Below are positions 37,273 through 46,284 of a stretch of 64,000 nucleotides of DNA, one piece after another; position 1 is the first letter of the stretch, and every line of letters begins with the position of its first letter. This DNA is from Gemmobacter megaterium (GTDB lineage: Bacteria; Pseudomonadota; Alphaproteobacteria; Rhodobacterales; Rhodobacteraceae). The stretch spans positions 1 through 64,000 of the forward strand of contig NZ_FTOT01000004.1 in NCBI RefSeq assembly GCF_900156815.1. The letters are read 5' to 3'. A program made the translations under genes and the position numbers. Below the pieces are notes generated by a model. It was given only the letters and a program-made list of their open reading frames with translations. It was not told where the DNA came from and made no database searches.

Positions 37273-38259
37273 ATGAGTTTTGTAAGCGATATCAACGCGC
37301 TGATCGTGGACACCCTGGGCCCGACCGGCCCTTTGCTGGTCACCGGGGCGCTTGGCGTCCTGTTGATCCTGATCGCGCTGCCGTCGTTTCTGAACCGCAA
37401 GGCCGATCCGCTGGACAAGCTGCGCGAGTCGATCGCGCGGACAAACAGCCGTGCAGAGGGCCAGAAGACCCTGCGCAGTGTCGATTACGCCGAAAAGCTG
37501 GAGAAATTCGCCCATTTCCTCGAACCGCAAAAGGCCGAGGAAATGGGCGCCGCACGGCTCAAGCTGATGCGGGCGGGCTATCGGCAAAAGACGGCGGTGC
37601 GCAACTTCCACGCCGCGCAATTCGCTTTGGGCCTGTCGCTTCTGGCGGTTGGTGTGATCTACACCTTGCTCAACAACGATGACACCACGCCGCCCAGCGC
37701 CACCAACCTCATGCTGACGGCCCTGCTGCCCGGCGTGGCGGGGTATTTCCTGCCAAGCTACTGGGTGGAACGCCGCGTCCAGTCCAGACGCGAGGAGATG
37801 GTCAATGGCTTTCCCGACAGTCTCGACATGATGCTGGTCTGCGTCGAGGCCGGGCAATCGCTGGATCAGGCGATCATCCGGGTCTCGAAGGAAATCAAGC
37901 TGGGCTATCCCGCCCTTGGCGAGGAATACGAACTGGTCGCGCAAGAGATCAAGGCCGGCAAGGAACGTGCCCAGGTGCTGCGTGATTTCGGCGAACGCTC
38001 GGGGGTGCCGGATATCGCCTCCTTCGTCACAACCATGGTGCAATCCGCCACCTTCGGCACATCTATCGCCGAGGCGCTGCGGATCTATGCGGCAGAAATG
38101 CGTGACAAGCGCGTCATGCGCGCCGAGGAAAAGGCGAACGTCTTGCCGACCAAGCTGACTCTGGGCACAATGCTGTTCACGGTGCCCCCGCTGCTGGTCG
38201 TCCTGATCGGCCCGTCCATCTACGGCATCGCCACGACCTTGGGTGGAGGAGCGTTCTAG
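37273..38259 (+). CDS. tadC: Tad inner-membrane platform protein TadC
   Basis: A 328-residue T2SSF-domain protein, paralogous to TadB, with hydrophobic segments at the N-terminus, near residue 115-150 and at the C-terminus, and the core FPDSLDMMLVCVEAGQSLDQ. It starts 4 bp after tadB. The ATG at 37273 has a weak upstream site, so coupling to tadB translation is likely. Confidence 0.94.
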   Translation: MSFVSDINALIVDTLGPTGPLLVTGALGVLLILIALPSFLNRKADPLDKLRESIARTNSRAEGQKTLRSVDYAEKLEKFAHFLEPQKAEEMGAARLKLMRAGYRQKTAVRNFHAAQFALGLSLLAVGVIYTLLNNDDTTPPSATNLMLTALLPGVAGYFLPSYWVERRVQSRREEMVNGFPDSLDMMLVCVEAGQSLDQAIIRVSKEIKLGYPALGEEYELVAQEIKAGKERAQVLRDFGERSGVPDIASFVTTMVQSATFGTSIAEALRIYAAEMRDKRVMRAEEKANVLPTKLTLGTMLFTVPPLLVVLIGPSIYGIATTLGGGAF

Positions 38260-38260
38260 C

Positions 38261-38821
38261 GTGTCGGTTTCCTGGCGGCCCATTGCCGCCGCCGTGTTTA
38301 CGGCCCTGTTGGCCGCCTGTGGCACCACGGGCGGCTTGCGCGCACCCGAAGGCGTTGCGCCTGGCACAGACAGCCGTGGACAGGCGGTCGACGGGCTGAC
38401 CGTCGGGCACCGCCTGCTGGAGGCTGGCGAACATGACCTTGCCCTGCGCGCCTATTACCGTGCTGCGGCAGAGCAGGGCGTGAATGCCGATGTGCTGTCC
38501 GCGATCGGCTCGACCAACCTCAAGCTCGGCCGCTTGGGTCAGGCCGAACAGATGCTGCGCCGTGCCCTGGAACTCAGCCCCGATTTCGTTCCGGCGCTGA
38601 ACAATCTTGGTGTGGTGCTGATGGAAAAAGGCGAAACCGGCGAGGCCCGCCGCGTGTTCCAACGCGCCTATGCGCTGGACAGTGGCAATTCGGACTCCAT
38701 CCGCGAAAACCTGCGTCTGGCTATCGCACGAACCGAAAATCGCGTCTATGATGTCAAGACTGAGGCAAACTTCTCGCTGGTGCGGCGGGGCCAGGGCGAA
38801 TATCTGCTGCTGTCGCGCTAG
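38261..38821 (+). CDS. tadD: TadD-like tetratricopeptide lipoprotein
   Basis: About 186 residues with a lipobox (LAAC, Cys20) and three to four TPR units (residues about 50-150, for example NADVLSAIGSTNLKLGRLGQ). TadD proteins assist secretin assembly or stability. The GTG at 38261 is chosen because GGAGGAG lies eight bases upstream; a GTG at 38243 would overlap tadC. Confidence 0.85.
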   Translation: MSVSWRPIAAAVFTALLAACGTTGGLRAPEGVAPGTDSRGQAVDGLTVGHRLLEAGEHDLALRAYYRAAAEQGVNADVLSAIGSTNLKLGRLGQAEQMLRRALELSPDFVPALNNLGVVLMEKGETGEARRVFQRAYALDSGNSDSIRENLRLAIARTENRVYDVKTEANFSLVRRGQGEYLLLSR

Positions 38822-38845
38822 AGGGTCGAGCATAAAGGACGCGAA

Positions 38846-39703
38846 ATGCGCCACCCTGTGATTGTTGCGCTGTGCCTTGGCGGCATCGCGCTTGCGGGTT
38901 GCAACCGCAATTCAGACGCGGAAGTCGCCCGCGCGATGAAATCCGTCAACGTCATCGACGAAAGCAACCTGTCCGACATCATGCTGACGGTCGGGGATCC
39001 GAACGAAGCCGTGGCCTATTTCACCCGCACCGCAGCCGAAAACCCCGACCGGATCGACCTGCAACGCAACCTGGGCAAGGCGCTGGTGCGGGCAGGCAAG
39101 GCCCCCGAAGCGGCAAAGATCTGGGAAGGCGTCGTGACCCGCCCCGACTCCAATGCCGATGACAAGGTCGAACTCGCCGATGCGCTGATCCGCGCCAACG
39201 ACTGGAAACGCGCCCAGGAGGTGCTCAACACCATTCCTCCGACGCACGAGACCTTTCAGCGGTACCGGCTCGAGGCCATGGTCGCAGATTCCAACAAGCA
39301 ATGGGCCAAGGCCGACAGTTTCTACGAGATCGCCCAGGGCCTGACCAATCGCCCGGCAGGCGTGCTGAACAACTGGGGGTTCTCGAAACTGTCGCGCGGC
39401 GATTATCCGGGCGCCGAAAAACTGTTCGGCGAGGCCATCAGCTATGACCCGAAAATGTTCACCGCCAAGAACAACCTGGTCATGGCCCGCGGGGCGCAAC
39501 GCAAATACGACCTGCCGGTCATCGACATGACCCAGACCGAACGGGCCGAACTGCTGCACACCATGGCCCTGACAGCCATCAAGAGTGGCGACGTGACGGT
39601 GGGCCGTGGCTTGCTGCAAGAGGCGATCGACACCCATCCACAGCATTTCGACACTGCGGTCCGATCGCTGCGCGCGCTCGACGCCAATGTAAAGCGCGGC
39701 TGA
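38846..39703 (+). CDS. Tetratricopeptide-repeat lipoprotein of the tad locus
   Basis: A 285-residue lipoprotein (lipobox LAGC, Cys19) composed of TPR-like helices throughout, with the segments AAENPDRIDLQRNLGKALVR and LNNWGFSKLSRGDYPGAEKL. It is a second TPR protein beside TadD, common in rhodobacterial tad loci. The next gene starts on its last base (TGATG), implying coupled translation. Confidence 0.85.
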   Translation: MRHPVIVALCLGGIALAGCNRNSDAEVARAMKSVNVIDESNLSDIMLTVGDPNEAVAYFTRTAAENPDRIDLQRNLGKALVRAGKAPEAAKIWEGVVTRPDSNADDKVELADALIRANDWKRAQEVLNTIPPTHETFQRYRLEAMVADSNKQWAKADSFYEIAQGLTNRPAGVLNNWGFSKLSRGDYPGAEKLFGEAISYDPKMFTAKNNLVMARGAQRKYDLPVIDMTQTERAELLHTMALTAIKSGDVTVGRGLLQEAIDTHPQHFDTAVRSLRALDANVKRG

Positions 39704-40200
39704 TGCTGACGGCAACCGCCCGCGAGGCGCTGTGGTTCCTGCCGCTGGTGGCCCCCATCGCGCTCTGGGTCGCCTGGAGCGACATGAAGTTCATGAAGAT
39801 CCCCAACAACGCCGTTCTGGCACTTGCCGGGGTTTTTGCCATCATCGGGCTGGTCGCACTGCCCTTGCCGGAATATGGCTGGCGCTGGCTGCACCTTGGC
39901 ATCGTGCTCGGCATCACCTTCGCCCTGACCATCGCAGGGCTGATCGGCGCAGGCGATGCCAAATTTGCTGCCGCCATGGCGCCCTTCGTGGCCCTGGGCG
40001 ATCTGCGACTGTTCATCGGCATCTTCGCCGCCAGCCTGCTGGCCGCCTTTGTCGCCCACCGCCTGATGCGCGCCCTGCCGCCAATCCGCCGCGCAACGCC
40101 CGACTGGATCAGCTGGACCAGCAAGAAATTCCCGATGGGCCTTGCGCTGGCGGGCGCCCTGCTGATGCATCTGGGCCTTGTCGCCGCCTACGGCCGCTGA
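39703..40200 (+). CDS. cpaA: Prepilin peptidase, A24 family (TadV/CpaA)
   Basis: A 165-residue membrane aspartic protease that processes Flp prepilin. The two catalytic aspartates are in WSDMKFMKIPN and GLIGAGDAKFAAA (GxGD motif). Four to five hydrophobic helices. It lies last in this unit, while it is usually first or next to flp. No flp prepilin gene is in the window, so substrate genes must be elsewhere. Confidence 0.92.
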   Translation: MLTATAREALWFLPLVAPIALWVAWSDMKFMKIPNNAVLALAGVFAIIGLVALPLPEYGWRWLHLGIVLGITFALTIAGLIGAGDAKFAAAMAPFVALGDLRLFIGIFAASLLAAFVAHRLMRALPPIRRATPDWISWTSKKFPMGLALAGALLMHLGLVAAYGR

Positions 40201-40223
40201 CCACCCTGCGGATGCGCCCACCC

Positions 40224-40275
40224 CTTCATCTTGCCACAAATACCCTCGGGGGTGCGGGGGTGGAAAACCCCCGCT
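40224..40275 (+). repeat. Dispersed intergenic repeat, long form, copy C
   Basis: Begins CTTCATCTTGCCACAAATACC and runs through a G-rich stretch into the hairpin GCGGGGGT / ACCCCCGC around GGAA. It is nearly identical to copy A (9521-9574, opposite strand). It lies between convergent cpaA and pepF and could act as a terminator. Confidence 0.75.
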
Positions 40276-40307
40276 CTGCCCCCGCCATTCGCGCCACGAT
40301 CAGGGCC

Positions 40308-42137
40308 TCAGCCCTCCATCGCCTCCAGCTCGTCAATAAAGCCCGCGATCATCTCCAGCCCCTTGTCCCAGAACGCCGGATCGGACAGGTCAAGCCCGAA
40401 CGGTGCCAGCAACTCCTTGTGGTGTTTGGACCCGCCAGCTTTCAGCATATCGAAATACTTGTCCTCGAACCCCTCCAGCCCGCTGGCATAGGCCGCGTAA
40501 AGCGCATTCACCAGCCCATCGCCAAAGGCATAGGCATAGACGTAGAACGGCGAATGCACGAAATGCGGGATATAGGCCCAGAACGTCTCGTATCCGTCCA
40601 TGAAGTCAAAGGCATCGCCCAGTGACTGCGCCTGCACGCTCATCCACAATGCGTTGATGTCGTCGGGCGTCAACTCGCCTTCGGCACGCGCCGCATGAAG
40701 CTTGCATTCGAAATCATAGAACGCGATCTGCCGCACGACCGTGTTGATCATGTCCTCGACCTTGCCGGCCAGCAGCGTCTTGCGCTCGGCCGGGGTCTTG
40801 GCGGCATCCAGCAGCTTGCGGAAGGTCAGCATCTCGCCAAAGACCGAGGCGGTTTCCGCCAGCGTCAGCGGGGTCGAGGACAGCAACTCCCCCTGCCCGG
40901 CCGCCAGCACCTGGTGGACCCCGTGCCCCAGTTCATGCGCCAGCGTCATCACATCGCGCGGCTTGCCCAGATAGTTCAGCATCACATAGGGATGCACGGT
41001 GGTCACGGTCGGATGGGCAAAGGCGCCCGGTGCCTTGCCCGGTTTCACCCCGGCATCGATCCAGCCCTTGTCAAAGAAGGGCTGCGCAATCTCGGCCATG
41101 CGCGGATCGAAACCGGCATAGGCTTGCATCACCGTCTCGCGCGCCTCGTCCCAGCCCACGCTGCGCGGGGCTTCGGTCGGCAGCGGTGCGTTGCGGTCCC
41201 AGACCTGCAAGGTGTCCAGGCCCATCCACTTCGCCTTCAGCCGGTAATAGCGGTGCGACAGCTTGGGATAGGCCGCGACCACCGCATTTCGCAGCGCCTC
41301 GACCACCTCTGGTTCCACATGGTTCGACAGGTGCCGCCCATGCTGGGGGCTGGGCATCTTGCGCCAGCGGTCGTGGATTTCCTTTTCCTTGGCCAGCGTG
41401 TTGTGGACCCGTGCGAACAGCTTGATGTTCTTGTCGAACACCGCCGCCAGCGCCCGCGCCGCGGCCTCGCGCTTGGCCCGGTCCGTGTCGGTCAACAGGT
41501 TGAGCGTCGATTCAAGGTTCAGGTCTTCGTCTTCGCCGGCCACCGTAAAGGTCAGCCCCGCCATCGTCTCGTCGAACAGCTTGTTCCAGGCACTTGCCCC
41601 CACGACGGATTCGTCATGCAAGAACCGCTCCAACTCGTCCGATAGCTGGTGGGGACGCATGGCGCGCATCCGGTCGAACACCGGCTTGTACCGCGCCAGC
41701 CCGGCATCCGCCGCCAGCAAGCCCGCCAGATGCGTCTCGTCCAGCCGGTTGAACTCCAGGCTGAAGAACACCAGCGGCGTGGTGGCATTGGTGATGCGGT
41801 CCTGCACATCGGCCATGAACTTGGCCCGGCCGCTGTCCATGGTGTTCTGGTAATAACGCAGCCCTGCAAAGGACATCAGCCGCCCGGCGATCACGTCGAT
41901 CTGTTCGTACCGCGTCACGCAAGCCAGCATCGCGGCTGCATCCAAGCCGGCCAGCTTGCCTTCGTAGTCCGCCGCGAACTCTGCGCAGGCCACATCGAGC
42001 CAGTCCAGATCGCGGGTGACTTCCGGTGCATCTTCTGCGGCATACAGATCGCGCAGATCCCACTCCGGCAGACGCCCAAGGCCGCTGCCCCCGCTGGCAT
42101 TGGCATCGAAGACGGGCTGCGGCAGGGACATGGTCAT
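40308..42137 (-). CDS. pepF: M3-family oligoendopeptidase (PepF type)
   Basis: A 609-residue zinc peptidase that hydrolyses short peptides in the cytoplasm. The active site is LAHELGHGVHQ (HExxH), with the third ligand glutamate in ETASVFGEMLTF about 28 residues on. The N-terminal helical domain carries NTMDSGRAKFMADVQDR. Start at 42137 (or 42131, two codons later). Convergent with the tad locus. Confidence 0.95.
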   Translation of the reverse strand: MTMSLPQPVFDANASGGSGLGRLPEWDLRDLYAAEDAPEVTRDLDWLDVACAEFAADYEGKLAGLDAAAMLACVTRYEQIDVIAGRLMSFAGLRYYQNTMDSGRAKFMADVQDRITNATTPLVFFSLEFNRLDETHLAGLLAADAGLARYKPVFDRMRAMRPHQLSDELERFLHDESVVGASAWNKLFDETMAGLTFTVAGEDEDLNLESTLNLLTDTDRAKREAAARALAAVFDKNIKLFARVHNTLAKEKEIHDRWRKMPSPQHGRHLSNHVEPEVVEALRNAVVAAYPKLSHRYYRLKAKWMGLDTLQVWDRNAPLPTEAPRSVGWDEARETVMQAYAGFDPRMAEIAQPFFDKGWIDAGVKPGKAPGAFAHPTVTTVHPYVMLNYLGKPRDVMTLAHELGHGVHQVLAAGQGELLSSTPLTLAETASVFGEMLTFRKLLDAAKTPAERKTLLAGKVEDMINTVVRQIAFYDFECKLHAARAEGELTPDDINALWMSVQAQSLGDAFDFMDGYETFWAYIPHFVHSPFYVYAYAFGDGLVNALYAAYASGLEGFEDKYFDMLKAGGSKHHKELLAPFGLDLSDPAFWDKGLEMIAGFIDELEAMEG

Positions 42138-42201
42138 GGGGGCCTCTTTCGGTTGGTTGCCCCAGACATAAGGGGCCAGCCCCCGCGCCGCAACGGCGGT
42201 C

Positions 42202-42504
42202 TCAGTGGATGACCACTTCGTCGGCCCGCAGATAGCCCAGAACCACGCGCGCGCGCTCGTCCAGCAAATCCAGATCCAGCGAGGTGTCCGACAGGCGCGT
42301 GGTCAGATTGGTGATCCGCGCCAGTTCCTCTTCCAGCTCTGCCTTGCGCGCTTGCAGATCGGTAATATCGGCCTTGATCTGCACGCGGCGGAACAGCCCA
42401 TGGTCGCCCTGCATCGCGGCAAAGGCAAAATAGCTGGTGATCGCCACGGCCATCATCAGCAAAAGGGCCGTGCCCACGGGCGGGCGGCTGGAAGGTCCGG
42501 TCAT
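42202..42504 (-). CDS. ftsB: FtsB/DivIC-type septum formation initiator
   Basis: A 100-residue bitopic membrane protein: one N-terminal membrane helix (TALLLMMAVAITSYFAFAAM) and a periplasmic coiled coil (IKADITDLQARKAELEEEL), as in FtsB of the divisome FtsQLB complex. In many alphaproteobacteria it sits between eno and pdhA; here it stands between pepF and an acyl-CoA dehydrogenase gene. It starts 64 bp upstream of, and on the same strand as, pepF. Confidence 0.88.
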   Translation of the reverse strand: MTGPSSRPPVGTALLLMMAVAITSYFAFAAMQGDHGLFRRVQIKADITDLQARKAELEEELARITNLTTRLSDTSLDLDLLDERARVVLGYLRADEVVIH

Positions 42505-42765
42505 GGTCTGCCTCGAACGGGGTCTCGTCGCCCCTGTGCCACCACAATGCCACAGCCGAATCAGATTGAAAACCGCCCCGACTCATCCCTTTGCAGCTTT
42601 CTGCCCCTTTGCCCTGGCCTGAATACCCTTGGGGTGGCAGGCCGCAGGGACAGGGGGGCACGGGGCAGCCCCGGCCTGCCCGTCCGTCGCGCCGCAACGT
42701 CACCCCTCATCGCATTTGACCGCCCCACCCGCGCGTGAAACGCTTCCCTCCAAGGAGGATCCGTC

Positions 42766-44379
42766 ATGCCCCATGCCCCGCGCAGCCACCAGACCACCCA
42801 CGAGGTGTTCAACCAGCCGACGCCTGCCGCCCGCGATCTGTGGGCCAGCGATCCTGCCTTGCGACGCTGGGCGGGCCGTGCGGGCACCGACAGCACCCAG
42901 TTGGCCCGTTTCGGCGCCCGCGCCGGGGCCGAGGACATGCGCGAGGCCGGGCGCCTGGCCAACCGCCACCTGCCCGAACTGCGCCTGTTCGACCGCACCG
43001 GGCGACGGCTGGACGAGGTGGTCTTTCACCCCGCCTATCATCAGTTGATGGATCTGGGCCTGTCGCATGGTTACGCGGCCTGCGCCTGGGATGGCACACC
43101 GGGGGGCCATGCCACCCATGCCGCGATGCTCTACATGCTGTCGCAGGTGGAACCCGGCGTTTGCTGCCCGATGACGATGACCTATGCCGCCGTCCCCGCG
43201 CTGGCAGCAGATCCGGCCCTGGCCGCCGAATGGCAGCCCCGGCTGACGGCCCGCGCCTATGATCCGGCGGTTGTGCCCCTGTCGCACAAACGCGCCGCGA
43301 CCATGGGCATGGCGATGACCGAAAAACAGGGCGGCTCGGATGTGCGCGCCAATACGACCACTGCCCAGCCCGATGGCGAGGGCTGGCGCCTCACCGGGCA
43401 TAAATGGTTCTGTTCCGCTCCGATGTGCGACGGCTTTCTGACCCTTGCGCAGGCGCCGGGCGGCCTGACCTGCTTTGTCGTGCCCCGCTGGACGCCGGAT
43501 GGCGAACGCAACGCGCTGCACATCCAGCGGCTGAAGGACAAACTGGGCAACCGCGCCAATGCCAGTTCGGAAATCGAATATCACAACGCCTGGGCGCACC
43601 AACTGGGACCAGAGGGACAGGGCGTGCGCACCATCATCGAGATGGTGCAGCACACCCGCCTTGATACCGCGATGGCCCCTGCCGGACTGATGCGCGGCGC
43701 ACTGGCCGAGGCGCTTTGGTGGGCCAATGGGCGCAGCGCCTTTCAGCGCCGACTGATCGACCAGCCGTTGATGCGTGCCGTGCTCGCCGATCTGGCCGTC
43801 GAGGCCGAAGGGGCGCTGGCCATGGCCATGCGCGTGGCCCGCGCCTTTGACGATCCGGCACAGACCGCGCTGGCCCGCATCGCCGTGGCCGTGGTCAAGT
43901 TCTGGTCCAACAAGCGGTGCATCTGGATGATCGGCGAGGCGATGGAATGCCTTGGCGGCATGGGCTATGTCGAGGACACTCCGATGCCGATGCTGTACCG
44001 CGAGGCGCCCCTGAACGGTATCTGGGAAGGGTCGGGCAATGTCATATGCCTTGACATCCTGCGCGCGCTGGCCCGTGAACCTGCGGCGGCCGAGGCGTTG
44101 CGGGCCGAACTGATGGCCGCGACCGGCGCCGACCGGCGCTATGATGCCGCCCTGCGCGCGCATTTGGGGCGCTGGCCCGGCCTGCCGCCCGAGGCCGAGG
44201 CGCGGCTGTTCGCCGAACGGCTGGCGGTGCTGTTCGGCGCCTCGGTCCTGCTGCGCGACGGGCAGGCCGCCATGGCCGACGCCTGGATCGCCACGCGGGT
44301 CGAAGGCCAGCGTGGCGCCCTGCCCGGCGCGGTTTCGGGTATCGACACCGACGCGATTCTGGCCGCGCAGGCGGGCTGA
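42766..44379 (+). CDS. AidB-like acyl-CoA dehydrogenase
   Basis: A 537-residue flavoprotein with the acyl-CoA dehydrogenase fold. AidB-branch features are the N-terminal HEVFNQPTPA and the motifs MAMTEKQGGSDVRANTT, GHKWFCSAPMCDGFLTLAQ, IEYHNAWAHQLG and EAMECLGGMGYVEDTPMP. AidB of E. coli is part of the alkylation response and binds DNA; whether this homologue protects DNA or acts on isovaleryl-CoA is not decided by sequence. The ATG follows AAGGAGGATCCGTC. No ada gene is nearby. Confidence 0.88.
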   Translation: MPHAPRSHQTTHEVFNQPTPAARDLWASDPALRRWAGRAGTDSTQLARFGARAGAEDMREAGRLANRHLPELRLFDRTGRRLDEVVFHPAYHQLMDLGLSHGYAACAWDGTPGGHATHAAMLYMLSQVEPGVCCPMTMTYAAVPALAADPALAAEWQPRLTARAYDPAVVPLSHKRAATMGMAMTEKQGGSDVRANTTTAQPDGEGWRLTGHKWFCSAPMCDGFLTLAQAPGGLTCFVVPRWTPDGERNALHIQRLKDKLGNRANASSEIEYHNAWAHQLGPEGQGVRTIIEMVQHTRLDTAMAPAGLMRGALAEALWWANGRSAFQRRLIDQPLMRAVLADLAVEAEGALAMAMRVARAFDDPAQTALARIAVAVVKFWSNKRCIWMIGEAMECLGGMGYVEDTPMPMLYREAPLNGIWEGSGNVICLDILRALAREPAAAEALRAELMAATGADRRYDAALRAHLGRWPGLPPEAEARLFAERLAVLFGASVLLRDGQAAMADAWIATRVEGQRGALPGAVSGIDTDAILAAQAG

Positions 44380-44528
44380 GCAGGCTCTGGTTCCAACACT
44401 GGACGCAGCGGCGGAACGCCCGTTTCCCGGTCGTCTGGCTCGGGGGACGCCCGTCCTTTCCATCCCGGCCCCGTTGCACCGGGCCGACGCCGCGCCTAGG
44501 GTGGCGCGCAACCCAAGGGGAGGTTTTC

Positions 44529-45815
44529 ATGTCCAGACAACTCGGTTTCGATACACTGCAAATCCACGCGGGCGCCAGGCCCGATCCGGCCACCGGCGCG
44601 CGGCAGGTGCCGATCTACCAGACCACCGCCTATGTGTTCCGCGACGCCGACCACGCCGCCGCGCTCTTCAACCTGCAAGAGGTCGGCTACATCTATTCGC
44701 GGCTGACGAACCCCACCGTATCGGCGCTGGCCGAACGTATCGCGGCCCTGGAAGGCGGCGCCGGGGCGTTCTGCTGTTCCTCGGGCCATGCGGCACAGGT
44801 GATGGCGCTGTTCCCGCTGATGCAGCCGGGCACCAATGTCGTCGCCTCGACCCGGCTCTATGGCGGCACCGTGCAGCAGCTGACCAACATGATCAAGAAA
44901 TTCGGCTGGTCGGCCAAATTCGTCGATTTCGACGATCTGGCAGCCCTTGAGGCCGCTGTCGATGACAACACCCGCGCGATCTTCTGCGAATCCATCGCCA
45001 ACCCCGGCGGGTATATCACCGACATTCCGGCGGTCGCCAAGGTGGCCGCAAAGGTCGGGCTGCCGCTGATCGTCGACAACACCTCCGCCACCCCCTATCT
45101 GTGCCGTCCGATCGAACTGGGTGCCACCATCGTCGTACATTCGACCACCAAATACCTGACCGGCAACGGCACCGTGACCGGCGGTTGCGTGGTGGATTCC
45201 GGCACCTTCGACTGGTCGGCCAGCGGCAAGTTCCCCTCGCTGTCGGCGCCCGAACCCGCCTATCACGGGCTGAAATTCCACGAGGCACTGGGCGGCATGG
45301 CCTTTACCTTCTACGGAATCGCCGTGGGCCTGCGGGATCTGGGCATGACGATGAATCCGCAGGCCGCCCATTACACGCTGATGGGCATTGAAACGCTGTC
45401 GTTGCGGATGCAGCGCCATGTGGAAAATGCCCAGAAGGTCGCCGCCTGGCTGGAAGCCGATCCCAGGGTGGAGGTCGTGACCTATGCCGGGCTCGACTCC
45501 TCGCCCTACAAGTCCCGTGTGCCGACCGTCTGCCCCAAAGGCGCCGGCGCGCTGTTCACCTTTGGCGTCAAGGGGGGCTATGATGTGGCGGTCAAGGTTG
45601 TCGGCGCGCTGGAGCTGTTCAGCCATGTGGCGAACCTCGGCGATACCCGTAGCCTCGTGATCCATCCCGCCTCGACCACCCACCGCCAGTTGACGCCCGA
45701 ACAGCAGGCCGCCTCGGGCGCCGCGCCCAATATGCTGCGCGTCTCCATCGGGATCGAGGATGCCAAGGACATCATCGCCGATCTGGATCAGGCCCTGACC
45801 AAGGCCGGCGGCTGA
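44529..45815 (+). CDS. metY: O-acetylhomoserine sulfhydrylase (PLP)
   Basis: A 428-residue Cys/Met-metabolism PLP enzyme. It shows GFDTLQIHAGARPDPATGAR at the start, YSRLTNPT, the aspartate in IVDNTSATPYLCRP and the PLP lysine in VVHSTTKYLTGNGTVTGG. The longer family with this start is MetY, which makes homocysteine from O-acetylhomoserine and sulfide. The ATG follows GGGGAGGTTTTC. A GC-rich hairpin follows the gene. Confidence 0.93.
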   Translation: MSRQLGFDTLQIHAGARPDPATGARQVPIYQTTAYVFRDADHAAALFNLQEVGYIYSRLTNPTVSALAERIAALEGGAGAFCCSSGHAAQVMALFPLMQPGTNVVASTRLYGGTVQQLTNMIKKFGWSAKFVDFDDLAALEAAVDDNTRAIFCESIANPGGYITDIPAVAKVAAKVGLPLIVDNTSATPYLCRPIELGATIVVHSTTKYLTGNGTVTGGCVVDSGTFDWSASGKFPSLSAPEPAYHGLKFHEALGGMAFTFYGIAVGLRDLGMTMNPQAAHYTLMGIETLSLRMQRHVENAQKVAAWLEADPRVEVVTYAGLDSSPYKSRVPTVCPKGAGALFTFGVKGGYDVAVKVVGALELFSHVANLGDTRSLVIHPASTTHRQLTPEQQAASGAAPNMLRVSIGIEDAKDIIADLDQALTKAGG

Positions 45816-45825
45816 CACCCCGCCA

Positions 45826-45849
45826 GCGTGCCCCGGCAACGGGGCACGC
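45826..45849 (+). terminator. Terminator-like hairpin after metY
   Basis: A 9-bp stem GCGTGCCCC / GGGGCACGC around GGCAAC, 10 bp after the stop codon. There is no T tract, so it may stabilise the mRNA end rather than terminate. Confidence 0.55.
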
Positions 45850-46126
45850 CCGCCACTCAAGGCACCTGGGCTCTGGCGCAAGGCAGGCCCACCCGCACAG
45901 ACCGGAACGGCGCCACCAAGGAACCTGCGGTCCCCTGCGAAAAAATCTCCACGCCCTCTTGCACCGCCCAGAGTTTGCGTCTATTCCCCGCCTCGCACGA
46001 CGCTGTAGCGGCAGAGCGGCCAGACACCCCGAAACGGGCAGACACCGCAGCCAAAGCAGTTGAAAGCAACGACATTTTCGGTGGGTCGCTTGCCAGAGCA
46101 ATGGCAGAAAAGACCGGAAACAGGAT
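45850..46126. other. Intergenic region before tRNA-Thr
   Basis: About 280 bp between the metY hairpin and the tRNA gene. It should hold the tRNA promoter; an A-rich patch (GCGAAAAAATCTCC, near 45938) is the only marked base-composition change. No protein gene is convincing. Confidence 0.4.
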
Positions 46127-46201
<75 letters not shown>

Positions 46202-46284
46202 TATTTTCTGCTTTCATATCAGAAACTTGTGCGATACCTGAGGGTTAGGATGATCTCGGTTCTACACCGAGGTTCCACACCAGC

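Noticed and set aside
34791-37418. An 875-codon minus-strand frame opposite tadA and tadB
   Set aside because: Histidine- and aspartate-rich shadow translation; tad genes on the other strand are certain.
42600-42700. A stretch with AATACCCTTGGGG that slightly resembles the dispersed repeat
   Set aside because: It lacks the TTCATCTTGCC start and the hairpin; the similarity is limited to a few bases.
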